NCBI GenBank assembly: GCA_000827265.1
Contig: KN834749.1
Coordinates: 919,500-983,499, forward strand
DNA length: 64,000 nt
Reading direction: 5' to 3'
Origin: Collybiopsis luxurians FD-317 M1
Taxonomy: Eukaryota; Basidiomycota; Agaricomycetes; Agaricales; Omphalotaceae
The notes beneath the pieces were generated by a model. The model was not told the DNA's origin, did not search any database, and saw only the letters and a program-made list of their open reading frames with translations. Position numbers and translations under genes: made by a program. Each line of letters starts with the position of its first letter. Position 1 is the stretch's first letter. Shown here piece by piece: positions 23,169 to 34,913 of this stretch.

Positions 23169-25647
23169 ATGAATTACGGAACAAATCGTGCCTATACTAA
23201 TGGGTACGAAGGATACGACTACCAGAACGGTGGATTCGACTACAGTAATGTCTATGACGAAAGTTTTGAGGATGGTACGCTCCAGCATCGGTACGAAGCA
23301 GATCCCTACACGGACGACTATTCAACAAATAGCGGAGATTACCCCGAGGACAAGGATGTGCTTTATGACGGGCGATTCAGAAGTAGAAGTCATCATGATC
23401 TCTTTGCAGAAAACGGAGATGGCTCTCCTGAACGTCGCCGGCCGTACTATGCTAAGTCTTACTCTAAGAACGGACAGCGACCTACTCAACAACCAGACAA
23501 AATCCCTGTTCCCAGTTCTTCATACCTTAAGCTCGTCAACCAACCTTCCGTACGACTTACCGACCCCACTCAGTCGCGGAAACTTCTTGTTCTCGATCTG
23601 AACGGAACCCTACTTTATAGGGAGCCTAGGACTAGGGACGGACGGGATCCTTATGCTACAGACGAGCCTCGTCCACTTCGTGCAACTCACACTCGTCCGT
23701 ATATCCCCTCATTCAAAGCATTTCTGTTTCACCCCGAAACGCGCAAGTGGCTAGATACGATGGTATGGAGTTCCGCCCAGTTTCCGAACGTCAAAGATAT
23801 GGTTGGGAGATGTTTCGGGCAGGATCAGGTGGCAGAATACATGGACCAAGTAGATGATCAGCAAGCGGCAGCGGAGGGGAAAGAAATTAAAGATCAGATG
23901 AAGGGTTTGGTGGCAATTTGGGATCGGAAATTTCTAGGCTTAAGTCAGGTTCAGTATCGTGAGTTTCTTCCCTCTTTTGTTTCTTCAATTCCGTGACATA
24001 CGAATGGCTTCTATAGGAAACAAGTTTCAGACGACAAAAAATCTCGCCAAGCCTTGGGATCTTCTGCCATTATCTTCTTTCTCTGGTCCCGTCAAAGCCC
24101 TTTCGGACGCCTGGGATCGCGTAGCCACGGATGAGGCAGAGGCGGTGCCTCCCTCAGATCCTGGAGCCTCTACAACAAGAAATGAGTCCCGGTTGAATCA
24201 CATCTCCTTCCTTGAGAGGCTTATGGAGGACTGCCGCCCCTCGCGGAATGAATTATTATCCCACTCCGCTCTTTCTACCATTCTTCTTGACGACTCGCCT
24301 CTCAAAGCTCGGATGCAGCCTTACAATCATGTTTGTGTCCCCGAGTATCAAGAGCAGCTCTATATTAGGGATGTCCGTATTGCCGAGTCCTTGCCAAGAG
24401 AGTCGACCGACAATTTACCTGTTGTTGCGGGAAGAGTTCCGCCAACTTCTGTCCTCCCTTTCAATGACGAAGGATTGATCGGTAAACGCAAAAGATCTTC
24501 GTCTTCGTCTGCGCACATTTTCCCTCCCAGTAAAAAAATTAGAGAATTCGACCCTGAAGACTGGGATATCCTGTCGAAACACCACGACCATATTATCCTC
24601 GCCGTCATAGGTCTACTGGATGCTCTTAAATACGAATCGAGTATCCCAGCCTGGGTGAAAGCTAGAGGATTGTTCGCTGCTGAAAATTTCGATTTGACAA
24701 GTTTGGGAGAAGACTTGGAGGTGAAGAGGATTGTAGAGAATAACGATGAAGAGCTCGACCGCCTATATCGAGAGAGTGTACCAGAAGGTATTGAAGGCAC
24801 TGCCCGTTCCGCAAAAAGAAAAGAGAGACATCGTAAACGTCGTCGCGGCAGAGATTCCGCGTTGTCGTCGAGGTCAGAACAGTCCGATGGAAGTATGGCT
24901 GCAGCTGACTACTCGGAGCATGGCAATGATATTGGGGTTAATGCTGATACAGACGACGATCTATGGTCTTCCAGGGCTGGATCTCTCGAATTTCTAAATT
25001 CGTCGCAGTACTCTATCTCCACTGAACCCGATTCTCGACCATCGACGCCTGACTCCAGAGATTTCATGAACTGCTCTGGTACAACCACGGAACCCGCGTC
25101 ACCGCCAAGTGCCGGTCTCAGACGAGAACTTCAACGGAAGGCCCATCTGCTACCAAGGCCTGCTCACAAGAATGTCCCCAAGGTCTCATCTATAGCGCAG
25201 CTCAAGAAGTCCCGGCCTCCCACTCCAACCTTTGTTGACTCCCTGGTTCTCTATGGCGCAGCAGCGGACTCACCCCAAGGATCGCCGGGACCTAAATCCT
25301 CTCCAGATGCAAAACAACATCAGCTAAGTGGGAATGCAGGATCTAGTTTGGGCGAGAAGGATATTTTCTCTAATCCCCGTGCGAGTCCGCCGGGGCTCAC
25401 CGGGAGAGTACATGAGCTGGATGAGGATTTCGCAGCAGAGAAGCCTGAGGTCCTTACGGTGGCTGAGTCAAATGCCGAGAGTGTACAAGATAGTGCGGGC
25501 CCTGAATCTGACCATCCACTGATTTCCCTTCCATCGTTGTGGTATCAGCACCCACCCGCTAGATGGAACTGGGTTAGACGCGGAGTGTTGGCATTGAAAG
25601 AGCTCGATTTGGACGTTATACCTGGTGTTAAAATTGAAACTGATTGA
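23169..25647 (+). CDS. FCP1-homology (HAD-fold) domain protein
   Basis: Two exons, 23169-23958 and 24017-25647, giving 806 residues. After a Tyr/Asp/Gly-rich leader, residues about 135-300 form an FCP1/NIF-type HAD domain: KLLVLDLNGTLLYRE, then RPYIPSFKAFLFHP, LDTMVWSSAQFPNVKDMV, and, across the intron, KNLAKPWDLL. In phosphatases motif I is DxDGT; here it reads DLNGT, so the nucleophile Asp is kept but the second, acid-base Asp is Asn. That may mean weak or no phosphatase activity. The remaining 500 residues are low complexity with a nuclear-type basic patch (KRKERHRKRRRGR) and Ser-Pro motifs. The likely place is the nucleus. Substrate unknown. Confidence 0.8.
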
Positions 25648-25848
25648 GCTGCTAGCTTGAAATCGTCAATCTTTGTTGTTCTTGTTTAATGCTCTCTCCC
25701 TAGTGCATCATTTGGAATTGTTGTGTAATTAGATATTTATACTAGGCCCTTGTGCGTACGTACAACTGCTCAAGTTGTTTGTGCTGATGTGAAGTGTACA
25801 TAGACATTATAATGTAAAATAGAGAAGAGAAGTATTACAAGACGCCAT

Positions 25849-28633
25849 TCAAAGATGACCGCTCTGCTCCAAGCCCTTCTCTGCTCTCGCCTTCTCCTCC
25901 AACATCCGGATCCTGTCCTTCACTGAATTACCACCTAAGGGGGCCTTCGAACGTGGATAATCAATGGGTGCTTGAGTGTCCGCTATGGGAAGAGAAGAAC
26001 TGGGAAGAGTGGAACACAACGTGTGAGATCTGCGTCTGGTTAGGCCTATGTCGGGCTGCCTCTGGGTCGTAGTACAGCCTTGCATTTCAGTAGAAGTTTC
26101 GGACGTGAGCGCCGTCTGATTAGGCTGAGCTTCGATGATGCCTGCATTCAATAGAGGCGAAAATGTTTTCTTCCTTGCAATCTTCTTCAGTGCTTCGCTT
26201 GACTGGGCGGGGATTTCCGATCCCGAGGTCAACGATGATAGCTCGCTTGCTTTGTGAGAGATTTCAGCAAAAGGTGACCGGGGCGAAATCTCATCACTAA
26301 GCTGTTGCTCTTCCGCATTAAGGATTTCTACTTCGTCTGGAATCTCGTGGCGAGGACGGAAGTAGGATCCAGCAGTAGAGCTCCTTTTACGAGCTATTGG
26401 ATTATCTTGCGGCTCATTCAGATTGGATGATTTGCTATTCTCAAGAGAGGAAGTGGGAGGATGAAGTTTCAATTTGGAGTCATTGGGCGATGTATCGGTT
26501 ATGGGTTTGACATGCTGAGTATCTTTAAGCTTCTGCTGGACTCTTTCTGTGAACGAGGAAGGTCCTCGAGGTCCGGAGGGAGTCGATCGAGCCAAGTTGG
26601 GGATGCTCGAAGCACTAGAATGAGGGGATGGCAGAAGGGACGACCTTTCCGCCGGTCGAGGAGTGGCTACTTCGGTAGAACCGTTTTCTGTAGCTATCCT
26701 GCCACGGTCAGCTTCTAATACCGAAGAATAGTACAGATCCGCAAATCTACCACCACATTCGCCATATTTGCTATCAACTCTTAGGGAAGTGATGGCTTGC
26801 TGAACGAATTCATCGTTATCATCGCGAGCCAAAACATTGCCGAGTTGGCTGTGTCTAGAATCGCGCTGGTCTGGAGACATGTCATCCGATTCGGACGATC
26901 CGGAGGAGGAACTACATCCTGACATGAAATTATTATCAGTTTCAAGAACACGATCGTCTTCGTCGTACTCATTGTTTTTTGCATCATCTTCTGAAAGCGA
27001 TTCCAAACCCCGCCTACCGAGCGTATGAGCCGCATTTGCATTTTCTTCAAAAATATCATCAATCTCCGGAGGAAAGGTGGGAGGCGGATCAATAGAGAGG
27101 AAGTTGATGATACGGATAGGAAGGAGGACGTGCAGATCAGAGGCCAAAGTACCCGCACTAATAGTTACGCGCACTTTATAAGCAACTTCAAGAAGGTGAG
27201 CACGAGGGATTGTAATAGCGTCCGAGGGTAAAGACAGAAAGAAGTAGAATTCTCGAGTTTCATCAGGGCCTATTCCGGTCCACCATCCTTTGGCACTGGC
27301 GTGGCCTCTTCCACGGTCTCGTTGACCCATTTGAAGAACATTTTCAGCCAGTGATTTTTGAACGGTAGAAGTTTGACACGCGTCTGCATCGTGTTCGTTG
27401 GATCCATCGACGTCAAGCTGGGGATTAGGTTTGTATATCACAGTGGAGCGCAATAGTGTAAGGGTGAGGCTCTTGAGGGTCTTTTTGCTTTTGTTGATCA
27501 CTCTGACTTTGATGGAGCACCTTTGACCCGCGACCCAAATTAGACGATGCATGCTGGCGGTCAGACCGACTTTTCCGCTTCCACCCATGAAAAAAGTTTT
27601 GGCCGCAGATTCACGAACTGGCTCAGCAGCAGGGGAAAGAATGGCGGAAGGATTCAGGCGAGGCCAAATTTCGCAGTCGCGGTAAAAGTGAGCTATGGAA
27701 CGTCTGTCTGTCTCAATTTCTCGAACTTTGACTGAACTGTCGGAAAGGGGATCAGAGCTTTAAAGTGGATAGAAGGTCACAATGGACCTACATCATGAGA
27801 ATGTACCGCACGGCAATCCCGGCATGAGGAGGGAGAGTGCCCTTTGGAGCACCCTCGCCTCCTTCCAGCGTCAAATACATGGAGAATGGGAACACGTGAA
27901 CGCCATCTTTGGCAGCATAGAAGCCCTCATTATCTGGGGGAGAATCGTAGAGAGAAATTGCGGCAGGAGATGCTTCAGATAGAAGGGCTGACTGCTGATA
28001 GAAGGTGTGGCGCTTTTCTTCATTCAGTATGCATTCAAAGCCCACGACTCTGATCTTCCCGTCTGATATGAGAATCCCAGATTCTGTTTTCGATCGTGGT
28101 CTAATACGAATCTTGACAGCACCGTTAATATACCCGCCCTGTACGAAGACGTTAGTTTCCGGAATCACGTCTACTTCGACTCGAGCACGCCGTTTTGCCT
28201 GTTCCAGGGACGTGGACTCTGAAGATAGAGCATTAAGGGGAGCGATAGAGGCTCCCGGTCTGAGTCGAGCGTTCGAATTTCCGAGAAGGGACTTGAGTTC
28301 TGCGGCATTTTGACCGGGCGTGACGTTAGAACTGAGCAGAGTACCATGGCGTGAAAGGGAAGTTTTTTCGAAAGACCGTCCATGTTCCATTGCCGAAAAA
28401 GTATGTCTACGAGGAGTGATTGATCCTGGGTTGATGCGAGTACCCTCTTTGAAGCCAGACGTTCCGTTCCCGGCAACTAGTTCCACCATAGCTTCTCCCT
28501 TTTCTGCCAGAAGTAGTCCTTGCATTGAGGAAGCAGATCGTAGGGAGCTTCCGCCAGCAATCTTTAATGGAGCAGACAACTGACTCTCGGACACAACAAG
28601 AGAGTCAGATCCGAGTCCTAGGCCGATTGACAT
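25849..28633 (-). CDS. Arrestin-like (alpha-arrestin fold) protein
   Basis: Two exons on the minus strand, 28633-27792 and 27736-25849, joined by a 55-nt intron; 909 residues. The first in-frame ATG (MSIGLGLG) is taken as start. The N-terminal half holds arrestin-N elements: VEVDVIPETNVFVQGGYING, VKIRIRP, IRVVGFECILNEEKRHTFYQ, then VFPFSMYLTLEGG and the strand VRYILMISVKVRE rebuilt across the splice. The arrestin-C part follows: VGLTASMHRLIWVAGQRCSI and VRVINKSKKTLKSL. The last 400 residues are disordered and acidic or Ser-rich, with KAPL..VKDRIRMLEEKARAEKG at the end. Alpha-arrestins bring HECT ubiquitin ligases to membrane transporters, usually via PPxY motifs, which I did not see, so adaptor function is less certain. 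It shares a 103-bp promoter with POP3. Confidence 0.85.
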
Positions 28634-28736
28634 GAGGAAGTACTGGTAAAAGGTCAAAGCTGTATCTCGCGAGGTACTCAATCGGGATTTGCGTCACATT
28701 TTTATCACGTGATCGAGTCCGTGCTCTTTCCTGGTG

Positions 28737-29734
28737 ATGTCGGCCAAAGTTCACACTCATGGCTCAAACCGCGGGATACCCAGCCAGGTTGAGAAGAAAG
28801 TAGTATTCAAAGGAGTCCTTGATAATCCTTATCGCATCCACTGGTAATCGTAGCCCTTCATTTTTTTTGGTGTTCTCACGATATTTGCAGGCCATCGGTT
28901 CCTGTGAATCTTCAAAATCTAGTTCTTGCTCATATTTCGTCTTTACTCAGTGGTGTTCTCGAATACCAAAAATCCAAGTCCTTACTCAACCGAAAACGAA
29001 AGCGCGAAGAACACGAAAAGATTGGATCTCGAAAGAAAAAGCAGGCAGATGCCTCAGACAGCACCCCAGTGCAAAGTTTCGCGGCTGCCTCTGAGATGCA
29101 GGTTGACACTGTTGTACCTAATAGGCCAGAAATTCTCGCTCATGTTGTTACGGGAATAAATACTGTTACCAAACGTCTTGAGACGTTGGTGAGGAGCCGT
29201 CGCGGAGGAGCTACAGATGATTCTTTACCTGGTCTGAAACTGGTCCTCGTGTGTCGTGCGGATGTCAATCCTCCGATGCTCATAGATCATCTCCCTCACC
29301 TAGTAGCGGCGTACAATTCCACAAAACCTCCGGATCCTATTCTTCTCGTTCCTCTTCCCAAAGGAGCTGAACTCATACTGGCGGATATTTTCGGATTGCG
29401 AAGAGTTGCTGTAATAGGCATCGATGCAAGTGGTTGTCTCTGTCTTCGTCACTATCCGCTCTAAACTTCACATCAGAAAAACGCGCCAGACCTATCGATA
29501 ATTCTCTCGCTTCTTGCATCCGTCCCCACGTTGACTGCTGCTTGGCTATCTACAGAAGTAGCGATCGCGGAACTCAGACGTTCAACGCCCATCATACCTA
29601 CTCACATCAAACAATTACGCACTACAGCTCCCAAAGACATGAAGGCTGCAAAAGAGCGCAGGGCTGCGGGCCGAGCGGCAGCGAAAGAGAAAAAGAAGGA
29701 AGAGGCAAAGGCAACGGTGGCCAAGACTGGTTAG
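28737..29734 (+). CDS. POP3: RNase P/MRP subunit POP3 (L7Ae-like)
   Basis: Three exons: 28737-28843, 28891-29425 and 29477-29734, giving 299 residues. Family blocks are VFKGVLDNPYRIHWPSVPVN across the first junction, NLVLAHISSLLSGVLEYQKS, HVVTGINTVTKRLE, LKLVLVCRADVNPPMLIDHL, and a distal ASVPTLTAAWL. The order and the WPSVP..LQN motif fit the fungal Pop3/Rpp38 group, an L7Ae-type RNA-binding fold that is part of RNase P and MRP, the nuclear complexes trimming tRNA and rRNA precursors. A Lys-rich insertion (LLNRKRKREEHEKIGSRKKK) and a basic Ala/Lys tail suit RNA binding and nuclear location. The second intron joins in frame only with a GCAAGT donor at 29426, a textbook GC-AG site. Confidence 0.85.
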
Positions 29735-29912
29735 TCGTTCCGTCAGCCTCAAAGAGTGTACTAGACGGAGATCTCAACTCCCAAATCGAGTAGCTATCTC
29801 TGAGATTGTTGTAGCTCTGCAGTAATACGTAGCTGTATAGTATAATGATGAACTTATTTAGTTGATGCGCCATCTGTCTGCGACTCGCGTTGACCATCAA
29901 TTAGTTGTTACC

Positions 29913-31358
29913 ATGTTCATCGCCATAGTTGGGACTCGAAGCTCCGGCTGTTCAACCGTCGAGAGATATCTGGTTTCTGCCAAAGGATTTACATCGATTC
30001 GACTGGCTTTGCCCAGCGAGGTAGAATTCCGTAAAATCGCTGGAGACGGATCAGACAGTTCGCACAATTTATCACAGTTTTCAGACTCTCACTCTCGCAA
30101 CGGTGACCGCCCTAAACATCGTTCCTTCTTGACCTTCGACGCGACGCCTCTCTCTTCTCCTTCGCCGCTTTTCGATAATGGACAGAATGAAAACTCTAAT
30201 GGAGATGCGCCTGCCACTCCCATGGTTTTCAAATCACCAGAGGAGATCTTGGACTATGCGACGAGAAATTGGAGATCCAACTATGTTACTACCGATTTGA
30301 AAACACGAGAAGCAATTGAGATATTTATCAAACGGCCATTTTTCTTGCTATTGAGTCTAGATGCTCCCTTACTGGATCGATATCGACGTTCGAATAGGTG
30401 AGTACTCAGTGGTTCTCTTTAAACATATCCTAGAACTTCTCCGCTACAGCAATGACACGTTCCACACATTTATCGCGGAAGATGATCAGCGACGATTCGG
30501 AAAAAGAGGCTCATTGAATGAAGTGGCCGACTGGATCAATCTTCGCGTTGTCAACGATTTCCCCTCAATGTCTGCATTTTACTCGTATCTTGATGGCCTT
30601 GACTTGCTTAATCCGTCTCATCTGAGACCTGATTGGGATATGTATTTCATGGTACGTCGCGACACTACCGATACACCTGACTTCGCTCAGCCAGAATGCA
30701 GACACTCGCTTCTCTTGCTTCTCAAAGGTCAAATTGCATGAAAAGGCGCGTGGGCGCCATTCTGGTTCGCGATAAAAGAATAGTCTCAACAGGGTGAATG
30801 CTCTCCGTCAGTGCTCGCGCAATTCAAGCCCTGACTCCTTTCGCAGTTATAATGGAACTCCTCGAGGCGTCCGAAATTGCAACGAAGGCGGATGTCCTCG
30901 CTGTAATAGTGGTTCGGAAGTCCTCAGTGACAATGACGAATGTGTTTGCCTTCACGCGGAAGAAAACGCGCTTTTGGAGGCAGGAAGAGAACGAGTCGGA
31001 AAAGGATCTGTGTTGTACTGCAATACGTTCGTCCTTTGTATTATTTTTGAGGGCGAGGCTAAAAATCTGTAGATGTCCCTGCCTCAAGTGCACAGTGAAA
31101 ATCATTCAGACAGGCGTAGAATCTGTTGTGTACAATCTCTCTTACAAAGTGTATGTTCTATCCCCTTTTCTCAATTTGATTTGGCTAAATTATAGTGACA
31201 GAGACACCGCATCCGCAAAACTCTTTGCGGAAGCTGGTATACAGTTGAGAAGGTTTGATCCTTCAGTAGCAAAGAATCACGTACCGATTTCAGTACAAGA
31301 AGAAAATTATGACACGAGCACCCTTGACATGAGTGCGTCTGACGAGGACAGCGAGTAG
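29913..31358 (+). CDS. DCD1: Deoxycytidylate (dCMP) deaminase
   Basis: Six exons: 29913-30397, 30450-30651, 30702-30793, 30847-31026, 31073-31150 and 31196-31358 (399 residues). The N-terminus starts with a P-loop-like GTRSSGCSTVERYL, as in fungal Dcd1. The catalytic half carries SNCMKRRVGAILVRDKRIVS, GYNGTPRGVRNCNEGGCPRC, the zinc motif CLHAEENALLE with the proton-shuttle Glu, and the second zinc pair in CPCLKC, rebuilt exactly at an exon junction. The enzyme deaminates dCMP to dUMP, feeding thymidylate synthesis, and is normally activated by dCTP. The C-terminus is acidic. All key residues are present. Its stop codon is only 16 bp from the stop of TTI1 on the other strand. Confidence 0.93.
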
Positions 31359-31374
31359 ATACAAGTAGCAAAAT

Positions 31375-34300
31375 TTACGTTTCTAATTCACCAAATATTC
31401 CATCTACATTCTGGACTATATCCCATTGCGATTCGAATAAAAATTTCATCGAATTAGAAGTGACTTGACCTGATGTAGTAGTAAGAGCCAACCAAACAGC
31501 GTCTGCATTCACCATTCCAGCAGCAATATATAATTTTTGAGCGCATTGTTGGAGTTCTTTAGCCGCCCCTGAGTGAAGAAAACGTCGAAAAGCCAGGATG
31601 ACCTCCCAAATTGAGCTATCCTGCGGATCTACTCCTTTCAGAGCGGCAGTCATGGTATTGATGATGGATCGATAAAGCCGATGCGAGTACGTGTAAACAG
31701 ATTCTGTCCCGACACCACCGCGAGCTCGACGCGTAATGGCATTGGATTTGTCTGCTACTTCCAATTTCGAGAGCATAGAACGGAAGCGGGGCCACACATC
31801 ATCCCAAATTCTGCGATACATCAAACTGCCCATCGACGTCACAAGGGCCTCGACGAGGGTGGCGGCAGCGCTAACGACGTATACTTCGGCATCAGCCAAA
31901 CGGTTCAAAATGAACGGCCAGGCAGAATGAATGTTAGGCATCAAAGCAGATTCTGATAGAACTGGAACAGAGGAACTCAAAAGGTTCAGAATACGCGCAC
32001 GTATACCAGTAGATTCGTGAGTTAAGAAATAGATCGAGCGCTGGACGATTTGCTTGGTGAGCGCCTGTGATGGAGAAAGTGGGGGATCTTCGTCTGGCAG
32101 CACTTCGTCCACGTCGCTTTCTTTGGACCGTTCAACGCTTTTCCCTTTTTCGTCCGCACTCCAAGCTTCCCTCGGAGCAGGACCGTAATCTTCATCATCA
32201 TCCTCGACTTTTGATTCATGTCGGTGAGCGAACCACTGGAAAAAATTGTCGAACTGTCGTTTATCAACCTCCGCTCGCTTTTTTGGCAGAGGTTTTCTAT
32301 CGTTAGCTTTCCTGGCCAGTTCCTCCGTCTTAATCACCTTCATGACTTCACCCAAAACCTCAACCAAACCCTCAACGACTATTTCATAGCCGTGATACTC
32401 ATCTAACCGATCGAAGCATTCTTCAACCACATCTCCGGCACGTTCAACGATGTCTGCCCCGACTAAGCGAATCAAGACCCCCAAGACTTTTGTAGCGTCG
32501 ACATCCAGCCACTGTCGATTGAGGCGACGGGATACAGAGTCCAGAACGTAGTCAAAATTTGAGAGCAGTAGATTCGCAGGTGATGCGTATGAGGTACAGA
32601 CAGTGACAAAAGTGAGAGATCTAAGAGCGGTCTCTGAAAGAAACGAGAAGGGTGAAACGAGACTTTGAAGAATGGGATACAACGTGTAGATGAAGAGTGG
32701 AGAAAATCGAGCTTCAAGAATTCCAGCCGCAACCGAAAGCAATTGAAGCGAAAGGGCGCTATGAAGCATAGGTTGAGCAGTCGTTCGTACCCCAATGGGT
32801 GTGCCATGTGTGATCTGGAGAGTGTCATGAAGCTGAACCACACCCTTGATGTGCTGCACAGTGTTCGGTACTTCTTCGTGCTCATCATATGCTCCCTCTA
32901 CGGGCGCACTAGCAAAATCTTCAACCATGTCCCATACTTGTGCTGTACTTTTGGCCAGACCCCTTGCAAACTTCTCCAGCCGCCTACTACTGGACAGTTT
33001 TGACATTACAGAGGGATCCTGGAGTAAAGACACATTCGATATGCCCTCAAGAAGTCGGCATGCGCACCATATTCCTGTGACTGCTTTCGAGTCTCTTCCC
33101 CCTTGCCCTATATTTACAAACCATTCCACGGCAAAAAGACCTGCATCACCAGCAGCCTTTCCCAATGCATAAAACATTCGAACTAGACAATCGTATGTGC
33201 TCGAAGACGAAACATACTTGAGCGTAGGCTGAGGAAACGGAAGCCATGACGAGGCTTCAGGACTATTTTCGAGCATCATCTGCGCTGATGATGTGCGGGT
33301 AACGGTGACCGGGGGGTCAATAAGCTCAAGAACGGACAACAAACTCCATCCCCACTTCTCCACCCCACCGGCTGGTCCCAGAAGTTTACCAATCTCAGAA
33401 GCGATGGAATTGAGATTGCTCTTTCCAGTCTCTTTCCCAAGCAGTGCCAGGCGACAAATCGCTTCCACAATTCCGGTAACATGTTCCACTCTTGCGTCTG
33501 TCTGCGAGGGAAGTAGAATTGGCAAAGCTACCAGATTGTCCCTCATTATGCGCATAAGAGCTTGTATAAGCGAGAGTCGGGCTTTGGAAGATGCGGTGAG
33601 GAGGTTCAGCAATGATTCTGTGGCTTTGCCTGAAACGCTGGGGAGTTCGGAACCAGATAAGGCCAGAAGATAGGACAGAAGAAGTGGTTGGCACTGTGGT
33701 AATGTCGTCGGAGTGTGCAGTAATATGTAGTTCGTACACTCTATCAACGCAGTCAGGGCAGAAGAAGTTGGATGTTTGACGAGGGGGGAAAGAGATTTCA
33801 GTGCAACGAGGAGCTGAGAGGAAGTTCCAGCTAGCCAGGATGCGGTTCGTGCAGTTCCATACTTGCGCTCCCCCTGTGCAGATTGCTCTGGCTGAGGTTC
33901 ACCTAGCAGTTCAGTGAGTTCTTCAATGTTTTCTACTGAGACAACTACACCAGCTTTGATGCAAGGCTCATCCCCAACCGCTCTTAAGATTACTTCATGC
34001 AGGACGCGTAGAGATTTGGCCACAGTGGCGCCATTGGCCCACCCTTTTCCTCCGGGAGCACCCAAAGATATTTTGCAGATCGTACTGACAACTCCGGGCA
34101 GGACAGAGACAATAAGATCGTCAGGAAGGTAAATGGAAAGTAGGACAAATAAAAGGTCAAGCGTAGCCTGTTGCAAAGGCAAGCTATGACACTCTGTTGC
34201 CAATAGCACGGAATTGAGGGTTTGTCCGAGAATGGGAATGAAAGAAGGGGTCTGTGCATGATCCGTGAACAATTTCATCCTGGATCGCGTTTGGTTCGGT

Positions 34301-34830
34301 GTGAGTGGCCCGCTATCCTTGTCCCTCGAGCGTAGAAGCGTGAGCAAACACTGGGCAGCGGCCTCTTTCGTTTCATCGGCGCGTTCCTTGCCTTTGCCTT
34401 TAATCCCAACTCCTCCAATGACCGATCCACACAACATGAACAGTTGCTCCCAATGTTTTATGTCCAAGTACCACCACCAATCTTCACATAACAAGTTCAG
34501 AATCATAAATATCCTTTCCAGTACCTGATCTGGAATGGCGGGAGAATCATTGCGGTTGAGTAGAGTATATATTGGTAAAAAGACGTATTTGATAGTAGCC
34601 TCGTTTAAAGCATAGCCTGAAGAGTGTATAGCACGCAAATTATCGAGAAGCTCGTCGAGGAGCTTGAGTACGTTGGGGACGGACGAGGCGGTCAAAGCTG
34701 AGGCCCCCATTAATGGCACGCATACTGTTTTGAGCTGGGAATAATTCAGGTTTGTGATACTTGAACACGGAGAAAGGAATATTACCTTTTTGAAAACTGG
34801 TAGAGACTGGTCGTGATTGGATGGATTCAT
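31375..34830 (-). CDS. TTI1: TTI1, subunit of the Tel2-Tti1-Tti2 PIKK chaperone complex
   Basis: Two exons, 34830-34786 (15 codons) and 34734-31375, giving 1134 residues. The 51-nt intron (GTAATA..CCCAG) is in phase and free of stops, so it could be misread as coding. The whole protein is helical solenoid (HEAT repeats). Blocks that I recognise from Tti1 are FKKLKTVCVPLMGASAL at the start, the acidic linker before PPLSPSQALTKQIVQRSIYF, LFSLCPLMPNIHSAWPFILN-like repeats (here ALMPNIHSAWPFILNRLADA) and YVVSAAATLVEALVTSMG. TTT, with Hsp90 and R2TP, assembles and stabilises the PI3K-like kinases mTOR, ATM, ATR and DNA-PK/TRRAP. Start codons of this gene and ABZ1 are 83 bp apart on opposite strands. 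Confidence 0.88.
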   Translation of the reverse strand: MNPSNHDQSLPVFKKVIFLSPCSSITNLNYSQLKTVCVPLMGASALTASSVPNVLKLLDELLDNLRAIHSSGYALNEATIKYVFLPIYTLLNRNDSPAIPDQVLERIFMILNLLCEDWWWYLDIKHWEQLFMLCGSVIGGVGIKGKGKERADETKEAAAQCLLTLLRSRDKDSGPLTPNQTRSRMKLFTDHAQTPSFIPILGQTLNSVLLATECHSLPLQQATLDLLFVLLSIYLPDDLIVSVLPGVVSTICKISLGAPGGKGWANGATVAKSLRVLHEVILRAVGDEPCIKAGVVVSVENIEELTELLGEPQPEQSAQGERKYGTARTASWLAGTSSQLLVALKSLSPLVKHPTSSALTALIECTNYILLHTPTTLPQCQPLLLSYLLALSGSELPSVSGKATESLLNLLTASSKARLSLIQALMRIMRDNLVALPILLPSQTDARVEHVTGIVEAICRLALLGKETGKSNLNSIASEIGKLLGPAGGVEKWGWSLLSVLELIDPPVTVTRTSSAQMMLENSPEASSWLPFPQPTLKYVSSSSTYDCLVRMFYALGKAAGDAGLFAVEWFVNIGQGGRDSKAVTGIWCACRLLEGISNVSLLQDPSVMSKLSSSRRLEKFARGLAKSTAQVWDMVEDFASAPVEGAYDEHEEVPNTVQHIKGVVQLHDTLQITHGTPIGVRTTAQPMLHSALSLQLLSVAAGILEARFSPLFIYTLYPILQSLVSPFSFLSETALRSLTFVTVCTSYASPANLLLSNFDYVLDSVSRRLNRQWLDVDATKVLGVLIRLVGADIVERAGDVVEECFDRLDEYHGYEIVVEGLVEVLGEVMKVIKTEELARKANDRKPLPKKRAEVDKRQFDNFFQWFAHRHESKVEDDDEDYGPAPREAWSADEKGKSVERSKESDVDEVLPDEDPPLSPSQALTKQIVQRSIYFLTHESTGIRARILNLLSSSVPVLSESALMPNIHSAWPFILNRLADAEVYVVSAAATLVEALVTSMGSLMYRRIWDDVWPRFRSMLSKLEVADKSNAITRRARGGVGTESVYTYSHRLYRSIINTMTAALKGVDPQDSSIWEVILAFRRFLHSGAAKELQQCAQKLYIAAGMVNADAVWLALTTTSGQVTSNSMKFLFESQWDIVQNVDGIFGELET

Positions 34831-34913
34831 GGGTGGAAAAAAAGAAAAAGCGCCTGACTCAGACTGAGCAGCAACTTTTACTTTAACCACCAACTACTAA
34901 TGCCTTCCGCGAA

